Source of the DNA: JALUZX01 sp964561605
GTDB lineage: Bacteria > Planctomycetota > UBA1135 > JALUZX01
Assembly: GCA_964561605.1 (NCBI GenBank)
Contig: CAZLQD010000037.1
Location: 7,268 to 71,267, forward strand
Length of the DNA: 64,000 nt
Direction of reading: 5' to 3'
Positions 1-8,694 of the stretch are shown here, piece by piece. The stretch's first letter is position 1. Each line of letters opens with the position of its first letter. The position numbers and the translations under genes were made by a program. The notes under the pieces were generated by a model that saw only the letters and a list, made by a program, of their open reading frames with translations, ran no database searches and was not told where the DNA came from.

Positions 1-2
1 GG

Positions 3-497
3 AAGGCCTTCGGGCCCAGGGCCTCCCGGGGGGCGGCCCGGTACTACGCTCCGGCCGACTGCGGTCCCGTGCCGGCCGGGAGGTGGTGCTATCTTTGCGA
101 CAGAGGGTATCTCCTGGGGCGGTACGACAGGAAGGGCCGGCGGGATGGCTGGACCTTGAAAGGGGTGCCGGCCCTGGCCCGGGGAGGGGGAGGTTTCCTG
201 AATGTCCGGACTCTGAGTGGGGGTGTCTGGCGGCTGGACAGGGAGGGGAAGATCCTCTGGAAGGCCCCTGTCCCGGCGGGCCGGATCCCCCTGCCTCCCC
301 GGGAGAGGGACGGCCGGGTCTTCTCGGTCTCCGACAGGGGTGTGGTGGCGGCCCTGGAAGCCCGGACGGGGAGGCTCCTGGGGCGCTACCGGGCCACCCC
401 CGGGCTCTACGTAATGGCTCCTTTGGGCCTGGGGCCGGGAGGGGTGTGCGTCGTGGCGGGGATAGGAGGAACGGTCACGGCCTTACAGTTTCCTTGA
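3..497 (+). CDS. PQQ-type beta-propeller protein, 3' end only
   Basis: The reading frame is open from the window edge, so the N-terminus lies upstream; an internal GTG at 69 is not a convincing start. The visible part has repeating short beta-strand units with Trp/Gly and 'D-x-x-T/G-x-x-L/I-W' style turns (LDREGKILWKAP, then LEARTGRLLGRY), the pattern of PQQ-like beta-propeller repeats. It ends with a last blade 'GGTVTALQF' directly before TGA. Such propellers in this type of bacterium are usually secreted or periplasmic binding or dehydrogenase proteins. No cofactor or catalytic residues can be judged from this fragment, so the function is left open. Confidence 0.6.
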   Translation, partial: KAFGPRASRGAARYYAPADCGPVPAGRWCYLCDRGYLLGRYDRKGRRDGWTLKGVPALARGGGGFLNVRTLSGGVWRLDREGKILWKAPVPAGRIPLPPRERDGRVFSVSDRGVVAALEARTGRLLGRYRATPGLYVMAPLGLGPGGVCVVAGIGGTVTALQFP

Positions 498-714
498 GTC
501 TCGTCGGCGCCCGCCCGGGAATCGTCCGGAAATGGGCCCTGGGAGGAAAAGGAATTTTCTTTCTGCGGGAGAGAGGAGTCTCGGGTTTCTTCTAGCCGGC
601 ATTCCAAAAACCGGAGAATAATGCGGGAGGTTTCTTGAATCTCGGGCTCGCTCCTGGTAGCTTCGAGCCTCCGTTCCTTCTCTGGTAACCCTATCCGGAT
701 CAGCAGGAGGTCCC

Positions 715-1950
715 ATGGAAGCCTTGTCTTGGCACGGTTCTTTTTCTTCTCCAAGGGGTCGCAGGATCCTCCCCTTCCTGGGGGCTGCGGTGATTTGCCT
801 TGCGGCGTATGCGCCGCTGGCGGCCCAGGCGCCCAGGCCCTTCTTCGACTCCTTCCTCTACAGCTACAGCACTCCCCCCTCCAAGTACTGGAACCCCGGC
901 GATCCTCCCGGGCTTTGCTGTCCTTCCCCCAACGGGATCTGGATGAAGCGGGGCGGCGATTGGAACTGCTACCTGGCGCCCCAGATGGTCTGGACCACGG
1001 GGGGGAAGCTCGATATCCGGGTCAAAGCCTACGCCGGCCCTCCCCCGCCGAAGGCCTACGGCGGCCAGGTGGAGACCCAGTTCAAGAACGCCTTCGGCTC
1101 CTACATGGCATGCTTCAAGGTGGCGGGCTTCACCGGGAATCCTTCCCAGGGTGTATGTAACGCCTTTTTCTACTGGAGCAAGCAGGCCGAGATCGACATG
1201 GAGTTCCGGAGCCGCTGGCAGGGAGCCTTCGGCCCCGGCACGGGTCTCCTGGACATCGTGATGCACACCAACCTCTCCGGCGGCGGGAGAAAGAGTTACC
1301 AGTATCCTGTCATACTGAACTTCGATCCCAGCAAGGCCTTCCACACCTACCGGTTCGACTGGTACACCAACAAGGTCGAGTTCTACGTGGACAGCAAGCT
1401 GATGCTCACGGTGCCCAACGCCGTGGTCCCCACGCCGGACATGCCGGGCAAGCTCTACTTCAACGCCTGGACCGGGAAGACCGACTGGAGCGGGAACCCG
1501 CCCAACAAGAACACGGACTTCCTGATCCAGTGGGTGAACTACACGCCGGTCTACTTCAAGACCGACAAGACCAAGCTCCGCATCTCCACGGGTGGGCAGG
1601 CCAACTTCTTCCTGGACGCCCTTCCGGCCAGGGCCAACAGGGCCTACGTGATCCTCACGACCCTGAAGGAGACCAACATCGGCCAGCCTCTGGGCGGCAA
1701 CCTCCATCTCCCGCTGGACCTGGACTGGTCCACCTTCGTCTTCCTTCCCCTGGCCAACACCTCCACCTTCCCGGGCTTCATCGGCACCTTCGACGCCCAG
1801 GGAAAGGCCACGGCGGCGATGAACCTGCCCACCGGCCTCGGCCCCTCGGCGGTGGGGCTGAAGCTCCACTTCGCCTACCTGGGCATCAACGCCTCCCTCA
1901 ACGGGTTCACCGTGGCCTCCAACCCGATCACGATCACGCTGGTTCCCTGA
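715..1950 (+). CDS. secreted glycoside hydrolase family 16 protein with C-terminal LPLDL module
   Basis: The 411-residue product has a signal peptide (hydrophobic run near residues 18-36, cut after about AAQA). A GH16 jelly-roll follows, roughly residues 45-280. The GH16 catalytic signature is intact: E159-I-D161-M-E163, where the family uses the first Glu as nucleophile and the second as acid/base. GH16 enzymes hydrolyse beta-1,3/1,4-glucans or galactans (laminarin, lichenan, agar, carrageenan); the exact substrate cannot be read here. Residues about 285-411 form a separate module with an 'LHLPLDLDW' core that recurs in other secreted proteins of the window. ATG 715 is supported by AGGAGG at 705-710. 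It converges on a paralogue at 1997-3211. Confidence 0.88.
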   Translation: MEALSWHGSFSSPRGRRILPFLGAAVICLAAYAPLAAQAPRPFFDSFLYSYSTPPSKYWNPGDPPGLCCPSPNGIWMKRGGDWNCYLAPQMVWTTGGKLDIRVKAYAGPPPPKAYGGQVETQFKNAFGSYMACFKVAGFTGNPSQGVCNAFFYWSKQAEIDMEFRSRWQGAFGPGTGLLDIVMHTNLSGGGRKSYQYPVILNFDPSKAFHTYRFDWYTNKVEFYVDSKLMLTVPNAVVPTPDMPGKLYFNAWTGKTDWSGNPPNKNTDFLIQWVNYTPVYFKTDKTKLRISTGGQANFFLDALPARANRAYVILTTLKETNIGQPLGGNLHLPLDLDWSTFVFLPLANTSTFPGFIGTFDAQGKATAAMNLPTGLGPSAVGLKLHFAYLGINASLNGFTVASNPITITLVP

Positions 1951-1968
1951 AACAGGCTGCTCCTCATC

Positions 1969-2001
1969 CCTGCCGGGGGAGAACTTTCTTCCCCGGTCAG
2001 G
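1969..2001. terminator. hairpin between the two convergent GH16 genes
   Basis: CCTG plus CCGGGG (1969-1978) pairs with CCCCGG (1991-1996) and CAGG (1998-2001), with one bulged T at 1997 and a 12-nt loop. It sits exactly where the two convergent genes end and overlaps the stop codon of the minus-strand gene. No clear T-run follows on either side, so it is a candidate bidirectional terminator only. Confidence 0.4.
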
Positions 2002-3211
2002 GAACCAGTTTTACCAGGACCGGATTGGTGACGAAGGGTGCTGTCGCCACCGGTGAGAGGGCGGCGAACCTCAGCTCCATCCCCTTGAGCAACCTGCTCA
2101 GCCCGCCGGGAAGGACCAGGGCGGGCCTGGCCGTCCCCAGGGAGGAGAGTCTTCCCTGGAACCCGGGAAAGAGGGGGCTGTTGGCCAGGCCGAAGAGGGC
2201 GAAGGTGAAGGCGTCGGGCGAGAGGGGCAGCTCGATGTAGCCCAGGTCGAAGGGATCGCTCACCTCGGATACGGCCGCCAGGACCAGGTAGGGGCTTCCC
2301 GCGAAGCGGGGACCGGCTTCCAAGGCCAGGTCGGAGCGGCCTCCTTTCGAGAGGGAGATCTCCCGCGGCGAGGCGGCGAAGAAGACCGGCGTGTAGCTCA
2401 CCCAGTCCACGACGAAGTATTTCTTCCTCTTGGGGGATCTTCCCGTCCAGGAGGAGTCGCCCGTCCAGTGGGAAAGAGACAGGTTTCCCGCTCCCGAGGG
2501 AATAGGGAAGGCCGAAGCGGGCAGGCTGGCCAGGAGGGCGGAATCGGCGTAGAAATCGATTCCCCCCTTCCGCCGGTCGAATCCGTAGCTGTGGAAACCC
2601 GTGCTGGGATCGAAGAATAGGACCGCCGCCTTCTTCCAGACCTTGGGCGGCGTCGTGGTGAAGTCCCGGACGACCAGGTCCGCCACCCCCCTCTTGTAGC
2701 CGATCAATCCCTGGAACTTGCTCCGGATCTCCAGGCCGATCTCGCCCTTGCCCGGCACCCGCAGGTAGAAGGCGGAGGAGGTCCCTTCCAGGAGGAAGTT
2801 GTTCTCCCTCGGCGGGGTGGCCATGTGGACCCGGAAGGAGCCGTATCCGAAGGATGAGGCGCTCTGGACCTGGGCCCCCGAGGGCTTTCCCGCTCCGGCG
2901 GGAGGGGCGGTGACCAGGGAGAGACAGGTCCGGCCCGTGGAGGGGTTCCGGAAGGCGTCTGCGTTCTCGGCCAGGAAGAGGCAGAAGGGATGGCCTTTCC
3001 AGAGGACTTTCTTCCATCGTTTGTCCTTGGAAGGACAACAGAGGGTTCGGTTGCTGGTAGGGGGATACTTGCCGGGTTGGGTGTACCAGGAGAAGGGAAA
3101 TCCTTCGAATTCCGGCCGGGGAAGACTCTGGGCCCGGGCGGAAACCGGCAAAGAGAGAAGGATGGAGCAGAGGGCCGGGATGGAAAGAAAGGAGGGGGAT
3201 TTCGTCCTCAT
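1997..3211 (-). CDS. secreted GH16-like paralogue with altered catalytic motif
   Basis: This 404-residue protein is a paralogue of the convergent neighbour: signal peptide (SILLSLPVSARAQ), jelly-roll domain with matching 'FHSYGFDRRKGGIDFYAD' and 'VDWVSYTPVFF' blocks, and the same C-terminal module ending in 'VLVKLVP'. The GH16 signature reads E157-I-G159-L-E161, so both Glu are kept but the Asp between them is Gly. In GH16 that Asp tunes the nucleophile, so activity is probably reduced or lost; the protein may be a carbohydrate-binding pseudoenzyme. An upstream in-frame Met at 3247 exists, but ATG 3211 has AAGGAG seven bases upstream and directly precedes the signal peptide, so I chose it. 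Confidence 0.8.
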   Translation of the reverse strand: MRTKSPSFLSIPALCSILLSLPVSARAQSLPRPEFEGFPFSWYTQPGKYPPTSNRTLCCPSKDKRWKKVLWKGHPFCLFLAENADAFRNPSTGRTCLSLVTAPPAGAGKPSGAQVQSASSFGYGSFRVHMATPPRENNFLLEGTSSAFYLRVPGKGEIGLEIRSKFQGLIGYKRGVADLVVRDFTTTPPKVWKKAAVLFFDPSTGFHSYGFDRRKGGIDFYADSALLASLPASAFPIPSGAGNLSLSHWTGDSSWTGRSPKRKKYFVVDWVSYTPVFFAASPREISLSKGGRSDLALEAGPRFAGSPYLVLAAVSEVSDPFDLGYIELPLSPDAFTFALFGLANSPLFPGFQGRLSSLGTARPALVLPGGLSRLLKGMELRFAALSPVATAPFVTNPVLVKLVP

Positions 3212-3404
3212 GGAAAGCTCCTTTTCCAGGGAAGCGTGTCGGAGCAACGCCCCGGGAAAAACCAGGATAGGGGAAGAAATGGGGGAGTTCCACTCCCGCG
3301 GAAGGGGCGGCGTCTCACATCGGTCGTTTCCGTGAGACCCGAACCGGGCAGCCGGAGCCGGGCCGGGTAGGCGGAGGAAGGGGGGGAGGGCGGCGCGCAG
3401 GCCC

Positions 3405-5009
3405 TCAACGGGCGCGCCGGGGGCCTCCTTCCGGATTCTTCCCCGGCAGGGGCGGGGTCCAGATGGCGGGGGCCCGGCGGAAGAAGCGGCGGATCACCTC
3501 CAGGGCTGGTTTGCCCTGAGGCGAATAAGACGGGTCTTCCGGGCCTCCTCTCTCGAACCAGTCGAAGAAGAAGACCCCCGCCAGGAAACCGGGGTCCCGG
3601 AAGGTCCGGGCGAAGGCCTCCAGGCAGGCGGCTTGTTCGGCCAGGTCCACCCTGTCGGGGTTCATGGCGTAGTTCCAGGGGTCCTTGTTGGATCCGTCCT
3701 GGCTCGGATAGCCCAGTTCCGTGAAGACGATGGGCTTCTTCAGGCGGCGCTGGAGGTCGCCTACGCTTCGGCGGATCTTCCCCCACGCCCGGGCCAGTTC
3801 TTCCAAGGAGGGGTCGTCCTTCTTGGTGAGGGACCAGTAGGCCGTCATGCCCACGAAGTCGAGCATGTCCTGGAAGCGGACCTCCTCGGCGTGGTCCCAG
3901 TTGAAGGAGTAGGTCAGGTATCCGGCGAAGCGGCCCCGGAGATTCCGGAAGACCCAGCGCCAGAAGGTCTCCCTGGACTCGAGGCTGCAGAATTCCGAGC
4001 CGCCAGAAAAGATCCCGGCGCCCCAGGCCTGGGCCAGGTCGGCGTAGTGGAGGATGAAGGCCAGGTAGGACCTGAACCAGGCTTCGGGGTCGGTGGGCCT
4101 CAGGGTCCCGCGCCAGTCCTCCTCCCCCATGTGGCGCAGGTGGACGATGGGGAGGAACATGACGCCCAGCCCCTTCTCCCGGGCCTGCATGACGGTTTTC
4201 TCCAGCCTCTCGTCCCGGACCGTCTTGGGGCCGAAGCGGTCCACGTAGGTAGAGTCCACCCGCTCCACGAACCCGGTGAAGAGGAAGGAGACCCACTCTG
4301 CGCCGGCGGCCTTCACGTCGGCCAGGTGCTTCTCGTAGGAGAGGGCCGGGTCGGTGTAGTAGAGGCCCACGACGCCGCCCTTGAAGAAAGGGAGGGGGCC
4401 CGAGGGATTCCGGGCGGCTCCTTTCCTCCCGAACCACCCGGCCCGGGCGGCCTGGGCGGCCCTTGCGGCGGCCAGGAGGGGATCCCGCCTTTTCAGTCTG
4501 GGCCTCTCCAGGAACAGGAGGGCCTTCCCTTCCTCCAGGAGGACTTCGTTGAGGCAGATCCCTCCCGGGACCCAGAGGTAGCCCTTCAATTCCCCGCGGC
4601 CCGCCAGGTCGCCCGGATCTTCGGGCTCCACGTGGACCCACTTTTCCCGGGCGAGATCGTCCAGCCTGGCCCGGGCCCGCTCGGCGAACCCGGCGGGGAG
4701 GACGTAGGGATCGGGAAGGCCGATCCCCAGGAGCCGGACCTTCCTCCCCGAGGCCAGGACCACCTGGTCGAAGGCGGGCACCCGGGCAACCCGGGCCACG
4801 AGGCGGGCTTCTTCCCGGGAGGGAGGGGGCACGTCCCAGTAGGAGGACACCTGGACCCACCGGCCCCGGGAGTCCCGGTAGACCAAGAGTTCCTTTCCCT
4901 CTTCCCGGCCCGCGGAAGAGGGAGAGCAGAGAAGGAGGGCCGCCAGGGCCGTGAGGGAGGCCCGGGCGATCCGGCCTTTCCAGGGCGAGGGTCTGCGGTC
5001 CTGGTTCAT
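3405..5009 (-). CDS. SNase-like OB domain fused to a GH113-like glycosidase
   Basis: The 534-residue protein starts with a basic N-terminus and hydrophobic segment (ALAALLLCSPSSAG), so it is likely exported. Residues about 45-210 resemble a staphylococcal-nuclease (TNase) OB fold: 'VRLLGIGLPD', then 'GYLWVPGGICLNEVLLEEGKAL' and a final 'A-x-x-A-R-x-G-W-F'. The nuclease metal ligand after LLGI is Gly and the usual 'GRxLAY' Arg is missing, so catalysis is unlikely. Residues about 220-520 are a TIM barrel resembling GH113 mannanases, with Glu339 (GGSEF, acid/base position) and Glu431 (FTELGYPS, nucleophile position). ATG 5009 was chosen because the frame extends much further upstream only as an antisense shadow of carB. 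It is divergent to carB. Confidence 0.72.
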   Translation of the reverse strand: MNQDRRPSPWKGRIARASLTALAALLLCSPSSAGREEGKELLVYRDSRGRWVQVSSYWDVPPPSREEARLVARVARVPAFDQVVLASGRKVRLLGIGLPDPYVLPAGFAERARARLDDLAREKWVHVEPEDPGDLAGRGELKGYLWVPGGICLNEVLLEEGKALLFLERPRLKRRDPLLAAARAAQAARAGWFGRKGAARNPSGPLPFFKGGVVGLYYTDPALSYEKHLADVKAAGAEWVSFLFTGFVERVDSTYVDRFGPKTVRDERLEKTVMQAREKGLGVMFLPIVHLRHMGEEDWRGTLRPTDPEAWFRSYLAFILHYADLAQAWGAGIFSGGSEFCSLESRETFWRWVFRNLRGRFAGYLTYSFNWDHAEEVRFQDMLDFVGMTAYWSLTKKDDPSLEELARAWGKIRRSVGDLQRRLKKPIVFTELGYPSQDGSNKDPWNYAMNPDRVDLAEQAACLEAFARTFRDPGFLAGVFFFDWFERGGPEDPSYSPQGKPALEVIRRFFRRAPAIWTPPLPGKNPEGGPRRAR

Positions 5010-5222
5010 GGCGGTTTCTTCCTGGATACGCTCTCCGGGGAGGAGGGGGGAGAAAGTGGATTCCCGCCTCCGGCCCCGGGATCTCTCGTTTTGGGCCGGG
5101 AATTCTACTCCTTCGGGCAGGTCCGATCCGGGCGGGAAGAGAAGTTCTCCTTTTTCCTGGAACCTCGGGGGCGGTTCGGCATGATTTCCCCCCGATTTCC
5201 CCCGTTCCCAGCGGGCCCACCC

Positions 5223-8200
5223 ATGCCAAGGCGTCAAGACATCCAGAGTATCCTGATCCTGGGGTCCGGCCCGATCGTGATCGGCCAGGCCTGCGAGTTC
5301 GATTATTCCGGCACCCAGGGGTGCAGAGCCCTCAAGGAGGAGGGCTACCGGGTGATCCTGGTCAATTCCAACCCGGCCACGATCATGACCGACCCGGGGA
5401 TCGCCGACAGGACCTACGTAGAGCCCATCACCCCCGAGACGGTGGAGAAGATCCTGGAGAAGGAGCGTCCCGACGCCCTTCTCTCCACCCTGGGGGGGCA
5501 AACCGCCCTCAACTGCGCTGTCCAACTCGCCGAGTCGGGAGTGCTGGAGCGGCTGGGCGTGGAGATGCTCGGCGCAGACGGGAAGGTGATCGAGGCCGCC
5601 GAAGGGAGGGAGTCCTTCCGAAGGATCGTCACCGAGGCGGGCCTGGAGGTTCCCCGGTCGGCCTTGGCCCACGACATGACCGAGGCTCGGGCGGCCATGG
5701 AGGAGATCGGTCTCCCCCTGGTGATCCGGCCGGCCTACACCCTGGGCGGCACGGGGGGAGGGATCGGCTGGAACGTGGACGAGTTCGAGGCCATCTGCCG
5801 CAGGGGCCTCGAGCTCTCTCTCACGAGCGAGGTCCTCCTGGAGGAGTGCATCGCCGGCTGGAAGGAGTTCGAGCTGGAGGTCATGCGGGACGGGGCGGAC
5901 AACGCCGTGATCGTCTGCTCCATCGAGAACCTGGATCCCATGGGGGTCCACACGGGGGACTCCATCACCGTGGCCCCGGCCCAGACCCTCACCGACAGGG
6001 AATACCAGAAGATGCGCGATGCGGCAATCCGCATCATCAGGGCCGTGGGCCTCGTGGCGGGAGGGGCCAACATCCAGTTCGCCGTGGATCCCCGGACGGG
6101 CAGGATGGTGGTGATCGAGATGAACCCCAGGGTGAGTCGCTCCTCGGCCCTGGCCTCGAAGGCTACGGGTTTTCCCATCGCCAGGATCGCCGCCAAGCTG
6201 GCCGTTGGGTATACGCTCCCAGAGATCCCAAACGACATCACCAGGGAGACGCCGGCCTGCTTCGAGCCGGCGATCGACTACTGTGTGGTCAAGATCCCGC
6301 GGTTCGCCTTCGAAAAGTTCCACGGCGCGGAACCGGTGCTCACCACCCAGATGAAGTCCGTCGGTGAGGTCATGGCCATCGGCAGGACCTTCAAGGAGTC
6401 CTTCCAGAAGGCCCTCCGCTCCCTGGAGACGGGGGTCTACGGCCTGGGCCGGGAACCGGGTGTGCCCCTGGACCCGGCGGCGGGTCCGGAGCTCCGCTCC
6501 CGGCTGGCCACGCCCACGCCCGAGCGGGTCTTCGCTCTCCGGGACGCCTTCCTGGCCGGGATGACCGTGGAGGACGTGGCCGACCTCACGGGAATCGATC
6601 CCTGGTTCCTGGAGAATATCGCCGAGATCGTGGAGGCCGAAAAAGAGATTACGGGAGACCTGGATTCCATCTCCGGTGAGGAACTCAGGAGTCTCAAGCG
6701 GCTCGGCTTCTCCGACAGGATGATCGCCGCCGGGACCGGGGCGGCCGAGTGGGAGGTGCGGGCCAGGCGGAGCAAGGATGACATCCGGCCCGTCTTCAAC
6801 CTCGTGGACACCTGTGCGGGAGAATTCGAGGCATATACGCCTTATTATTACAGCACCTACGAGACGCGGGACGAGACGAGGATGACCGAAGGGAAGAAAC
6901 GGGTGGTCATCCTGGGTGGGGGCCCCAATCGGATCGGCCAGGGGATCGAGTTCGATTATTGCTGTGTCCACGCCGCCCTTGCATTCCGGGACATGGGTTG
7001 GGAGACCCTGATGGTCAACTCCAACCCGGAGACGGTCTCGACGGACTTCGACATCTCGGATCACCTCTTTTTCGAGCCCCTCTCCCTGGAGAACGTCCTG
7101 GACCTGTGCGAGAGGGTGAAACCCGACGGCATCGTGGTCCAGTTCGGTGGACAGACCCCCATCAACCTGGCCCGCCCCCTGGCGGACGCCGGGCTTCCCC
7201 TTCTCGGGACTCCTGTGGAGGCCATCGAGCTCGCCGAGGACCGGGACCGCTTCCGGGAGATCCTCGGGAGGCTGGGTTTGCGCCAGCCCAAGAACGGGAT
7301 GGCCTCTTCCACGGCGGAAGCCATGGAGGTGGCCCGCAGGATCGGCTACCCGGTGATCGTCCGGCCCTCCTTCGTTCTGGGCGGACGGGCCATGGAGATC
7401 GTCTGGGAGGAGTCACAGCTCGAGGAGTGGATGGAAAGGGCCGTCCTGGTCTCGCCGGACCGGCCCATCCTGGTGGACAAGTTCCTCGAGGACGCCATCG
7501 AGGTGGACGTGGACGCCCTGGGGGACGGGGAGCGGGCCGTCGTGGCGGGGCTGATGGAGCACATCGAGGAAGCGGGGATCCACTCGGGGGACTCCTGCTG
7601 TTCCCTTCCGCCTTATACGCTTTCCGATTCCCTGGTGGCCGAGATCCGGCGCCAGACCCTTCTCCTGGCCCGGGAGCTTGGAGTGAAGGGCCTCATGAAC
7701 GTGCAGTTCGCGGTCCAGCACAACCAGGTCTACGTCCTGGAGGTGAACCCCAGGGCATCCCGGACCGTCCCTTTCGTCGCCAAGGCCACCGGGGTGCCCC
7801 TTCCCAGGATCGCCGCCCGGGTGATGGCCGGGATGAGCCTGAAGGAGGCAGGGTTGGAAGAGGAGCCGGGCCTGGACCACTTCGCCGTGAAGATTCCGGT
7901 GTTTCCTTTCAACCGGTTTCCCGGCGTGGACACTCTCCTCGGACCGGAGATGCGTTCCACCGGCGAGGTCATGGGTGTGGACAAGGTCTTCGGTTCGGCC
8001 TTCGCCAAGGCCGGGATCGCCGCGGGCTGGAGGATCCCCACGAAGGGAAAGGTCTTCGTCAGCGTCAAGGACGAAGACAAGCGTTTTGCCGTGACCCTCG
8101 CCTCGCGCCTCCAGGCCCAGGGGTTCCGGATCGTGGCAACGAGGGGGACGGCCAAGGTCTTCCGCATCCAGGGGGTGGAGGCGGAGACCGTCCACAAGGT

Positions 8201-8447
8201 CAACGAAGGCAGGCCCAACGTGGTGGACCTGATCAAGAACAGGCAGGTGGACTTCGTGATCAACACTCCTTCGGGGGCGCCGGGAAGGGCCGACGGGGTG
8301 GTGATCCGGGCCGAGGCCGCCATGGCGGGCGTGCCCTGCATCACCAACCTGGCCGGCGCCGCCGCCCTGGTCCACGCCATCGAGACCCGGAAGCGCCGCG
8401 ACCTGGAACCCGTGGCGCTCCAGGACCTTTCCAGGAGACCCTCCTAG
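5223..8447 (+). CDS. carB: carbamoyl-phosphate synthase large subunit
   Basis: CarB takes ammonia released by CarA from glutamine and, with bicarbonate and two ATP, makes carbamoyl phosphate for arginine and pyrimidine synthesis. The 1074-residue length matches the family (about 1070). Two homologous halves are visible: N-terminal 'ILGSGPIVIGQACEFDYSG' and C-terminal 'ILGGGPNRIGQGIEFDYC', each followed by an ATP-grasp domain with the 'EVNPRxSRS/T' motif. The last about 130 residues form the MGS-like allosteric domain ('GTAKVFRIQGVEAETVHKV'). ATG 5223 (MPRRQDIQSILILG) fits CarB N-termini; the upstream open frame is antisense to the preceding gene. The ribosome-binding site is weak. No carA is adjacent. 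A hairpin-rich repeat region follows. Confidence 0.98.
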   Translation: MPRRQDIQSILILGSGPIVIGQACEFDYSGTQGCRALKEEGYRVILVNSNPATIMTDPGIADRTYVEPITPETVEKILEKERPDALLSTLGGQTALNCAVQLAESGVLERLGVEMLGADGKVIEAAEGRESFRRIVTEAGLEVPRSALAHDMTEARAAMEEIGLPLVIRPAYTLGGTGGGIGWNVDEFEAICRRGLELSLTSEVLLEECIAGWKEFELEVMRDGADNAVIVCSIENLDPMGVHTGDSITVAPAQTLTDREYQKMRDAAIRIIRAVGLVAGGANIQFAVDPRTGRMVVIEMNPRVSRSSALASKATGFPIARIAAKLAVGYTLPEIPNDITRETPACFEPAIDYCVVKIPRFAFEKFHGAEPVLTTQMKSVGEVMAIGRTFKESFQKALRSLETGVYGLGREPGVPLDPAAGPELRSRLATPTPERVFALRDAFLAGMTVEDVADLTGIDPWFLENIAEIVEAEKEITGDLDSISGEELRSLKRLGFSDRMIAAGTGAAEWEVRARRSKDDIRPVFNLVDTCAGEFEAYTPYYYSTYETRDETRMTEGKKRVVILGGGPNRIGQGIEFDYCCVHAALAFRDMGWETLMVNSNPETVSTDFDISDHLFFEPLSLENVLDLCERVKPDGIVVQFGGQTPINLARPLADAGLPLLGTPVEAIELAEDRDRFREILGRLGLRQPKNGMASSTAEAMEVARRIGYPVIVRPSFVLGGRAMEIVWEESQLEEWMERAVLVSPDRPILVDKFLEDAIEVDVDALGDGERAVVAGLMEHIEEAGIHSGDSCCSLPPYTLSDSLVAEIRRQTLLLARELGVKGLMNVQFAVQHNQVYVLEVNPRASRTVPFVAKATGVPLPRIAARVMAGMSLKEAGLEEEPGLDHFAVKIPVFPFNRFPGVDTLLGPEMRSTGEVMGVDKVFGSAFAKAGIAAGWRIPTKGKVFVSVKDEDKRFAVTLASRLQAQGFRIVATRGTAKVFRIQGVEAETVHKVNEGRPNVVDLIKNRQVDFVINTPSGAPGRADGVVIRAEAAMAGVPCITNLAGAAALVHAIETRKRRDLEPVALQDLSRRPS

Positions 8448-8498
8448 ATAACCGGAGTGCCGAAAAACACCTCACCCGAGGTCCATTCATCCATTCCG

Positions 8499-8655
8499 TC
8501 AGCCCCGGCCGGCCGAGTCACGGCCCAAAGGGCATCTATTTTCCCATTAGCCCCGGCCGGCTCGGTCATGAGCGAAGTACAAATATTTTTCGTTAGCCCC
8601 GGCCGGCCGAGTCACGGTCGAAGACCATCTTGTTTTTTTCGTCAGCCCCGGCCGG
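8499..8655. repeat. four short GC-rich tandem repeats (46-49 bp spacing)
   Basis: AGCCCCGGCCGG occurs at 8501, 8549, 8595 and 8644, spaced 48, 46 and 49 bases, each preceded by CGTY or CATT. The first and third continue as CCGAGTCACGG; the second and fourth diverge after CGGC. The segments between are AT-richer (runs of A or T) and unlike one another. Read on the minus strand each unit is CCGGCCGGGGCTRACG followed by A-rich sequence. That core matches the tail of the longer repeats just downstream, which point the other way. Confidence 0.85.
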
Positions 8656-8686
8656 CTCTGGCATGGAACGCAGTGACATGCCAGAG
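8656..8686. other. 10-bp perfect inverted repeat
   Basis: CTCTGGCATG (8656-8665) and CATGCCAGAG (8677-8686) are exact inverted copies around an 11-nt loop. It lies at the junction between the short-repeat array and the 124-bp repeat array, between the convergent carB and serS genes. It could act as a transcription terminator or as the centre of a repeat element, but has no flanking T-run. Confidence 0.7.
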
Positions 8687-8694
8687 ACGTCCGG

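Noticed and set aside
700..1869. Minus-strand open frame opposite the first GH16 gene
   Set aside because: The plus strand encodes a clear signal peptide and GH16 motif; the minus frame is a valine/glycine/arginine-rich shadow.
3633..5222. Long N-terminal extension of carB in the same frame
   Set aside because: It would be antisense to the GH113-like gene, is proline/glycine-rich, and CarB proteins start at the MPRRQDIQSIL position.
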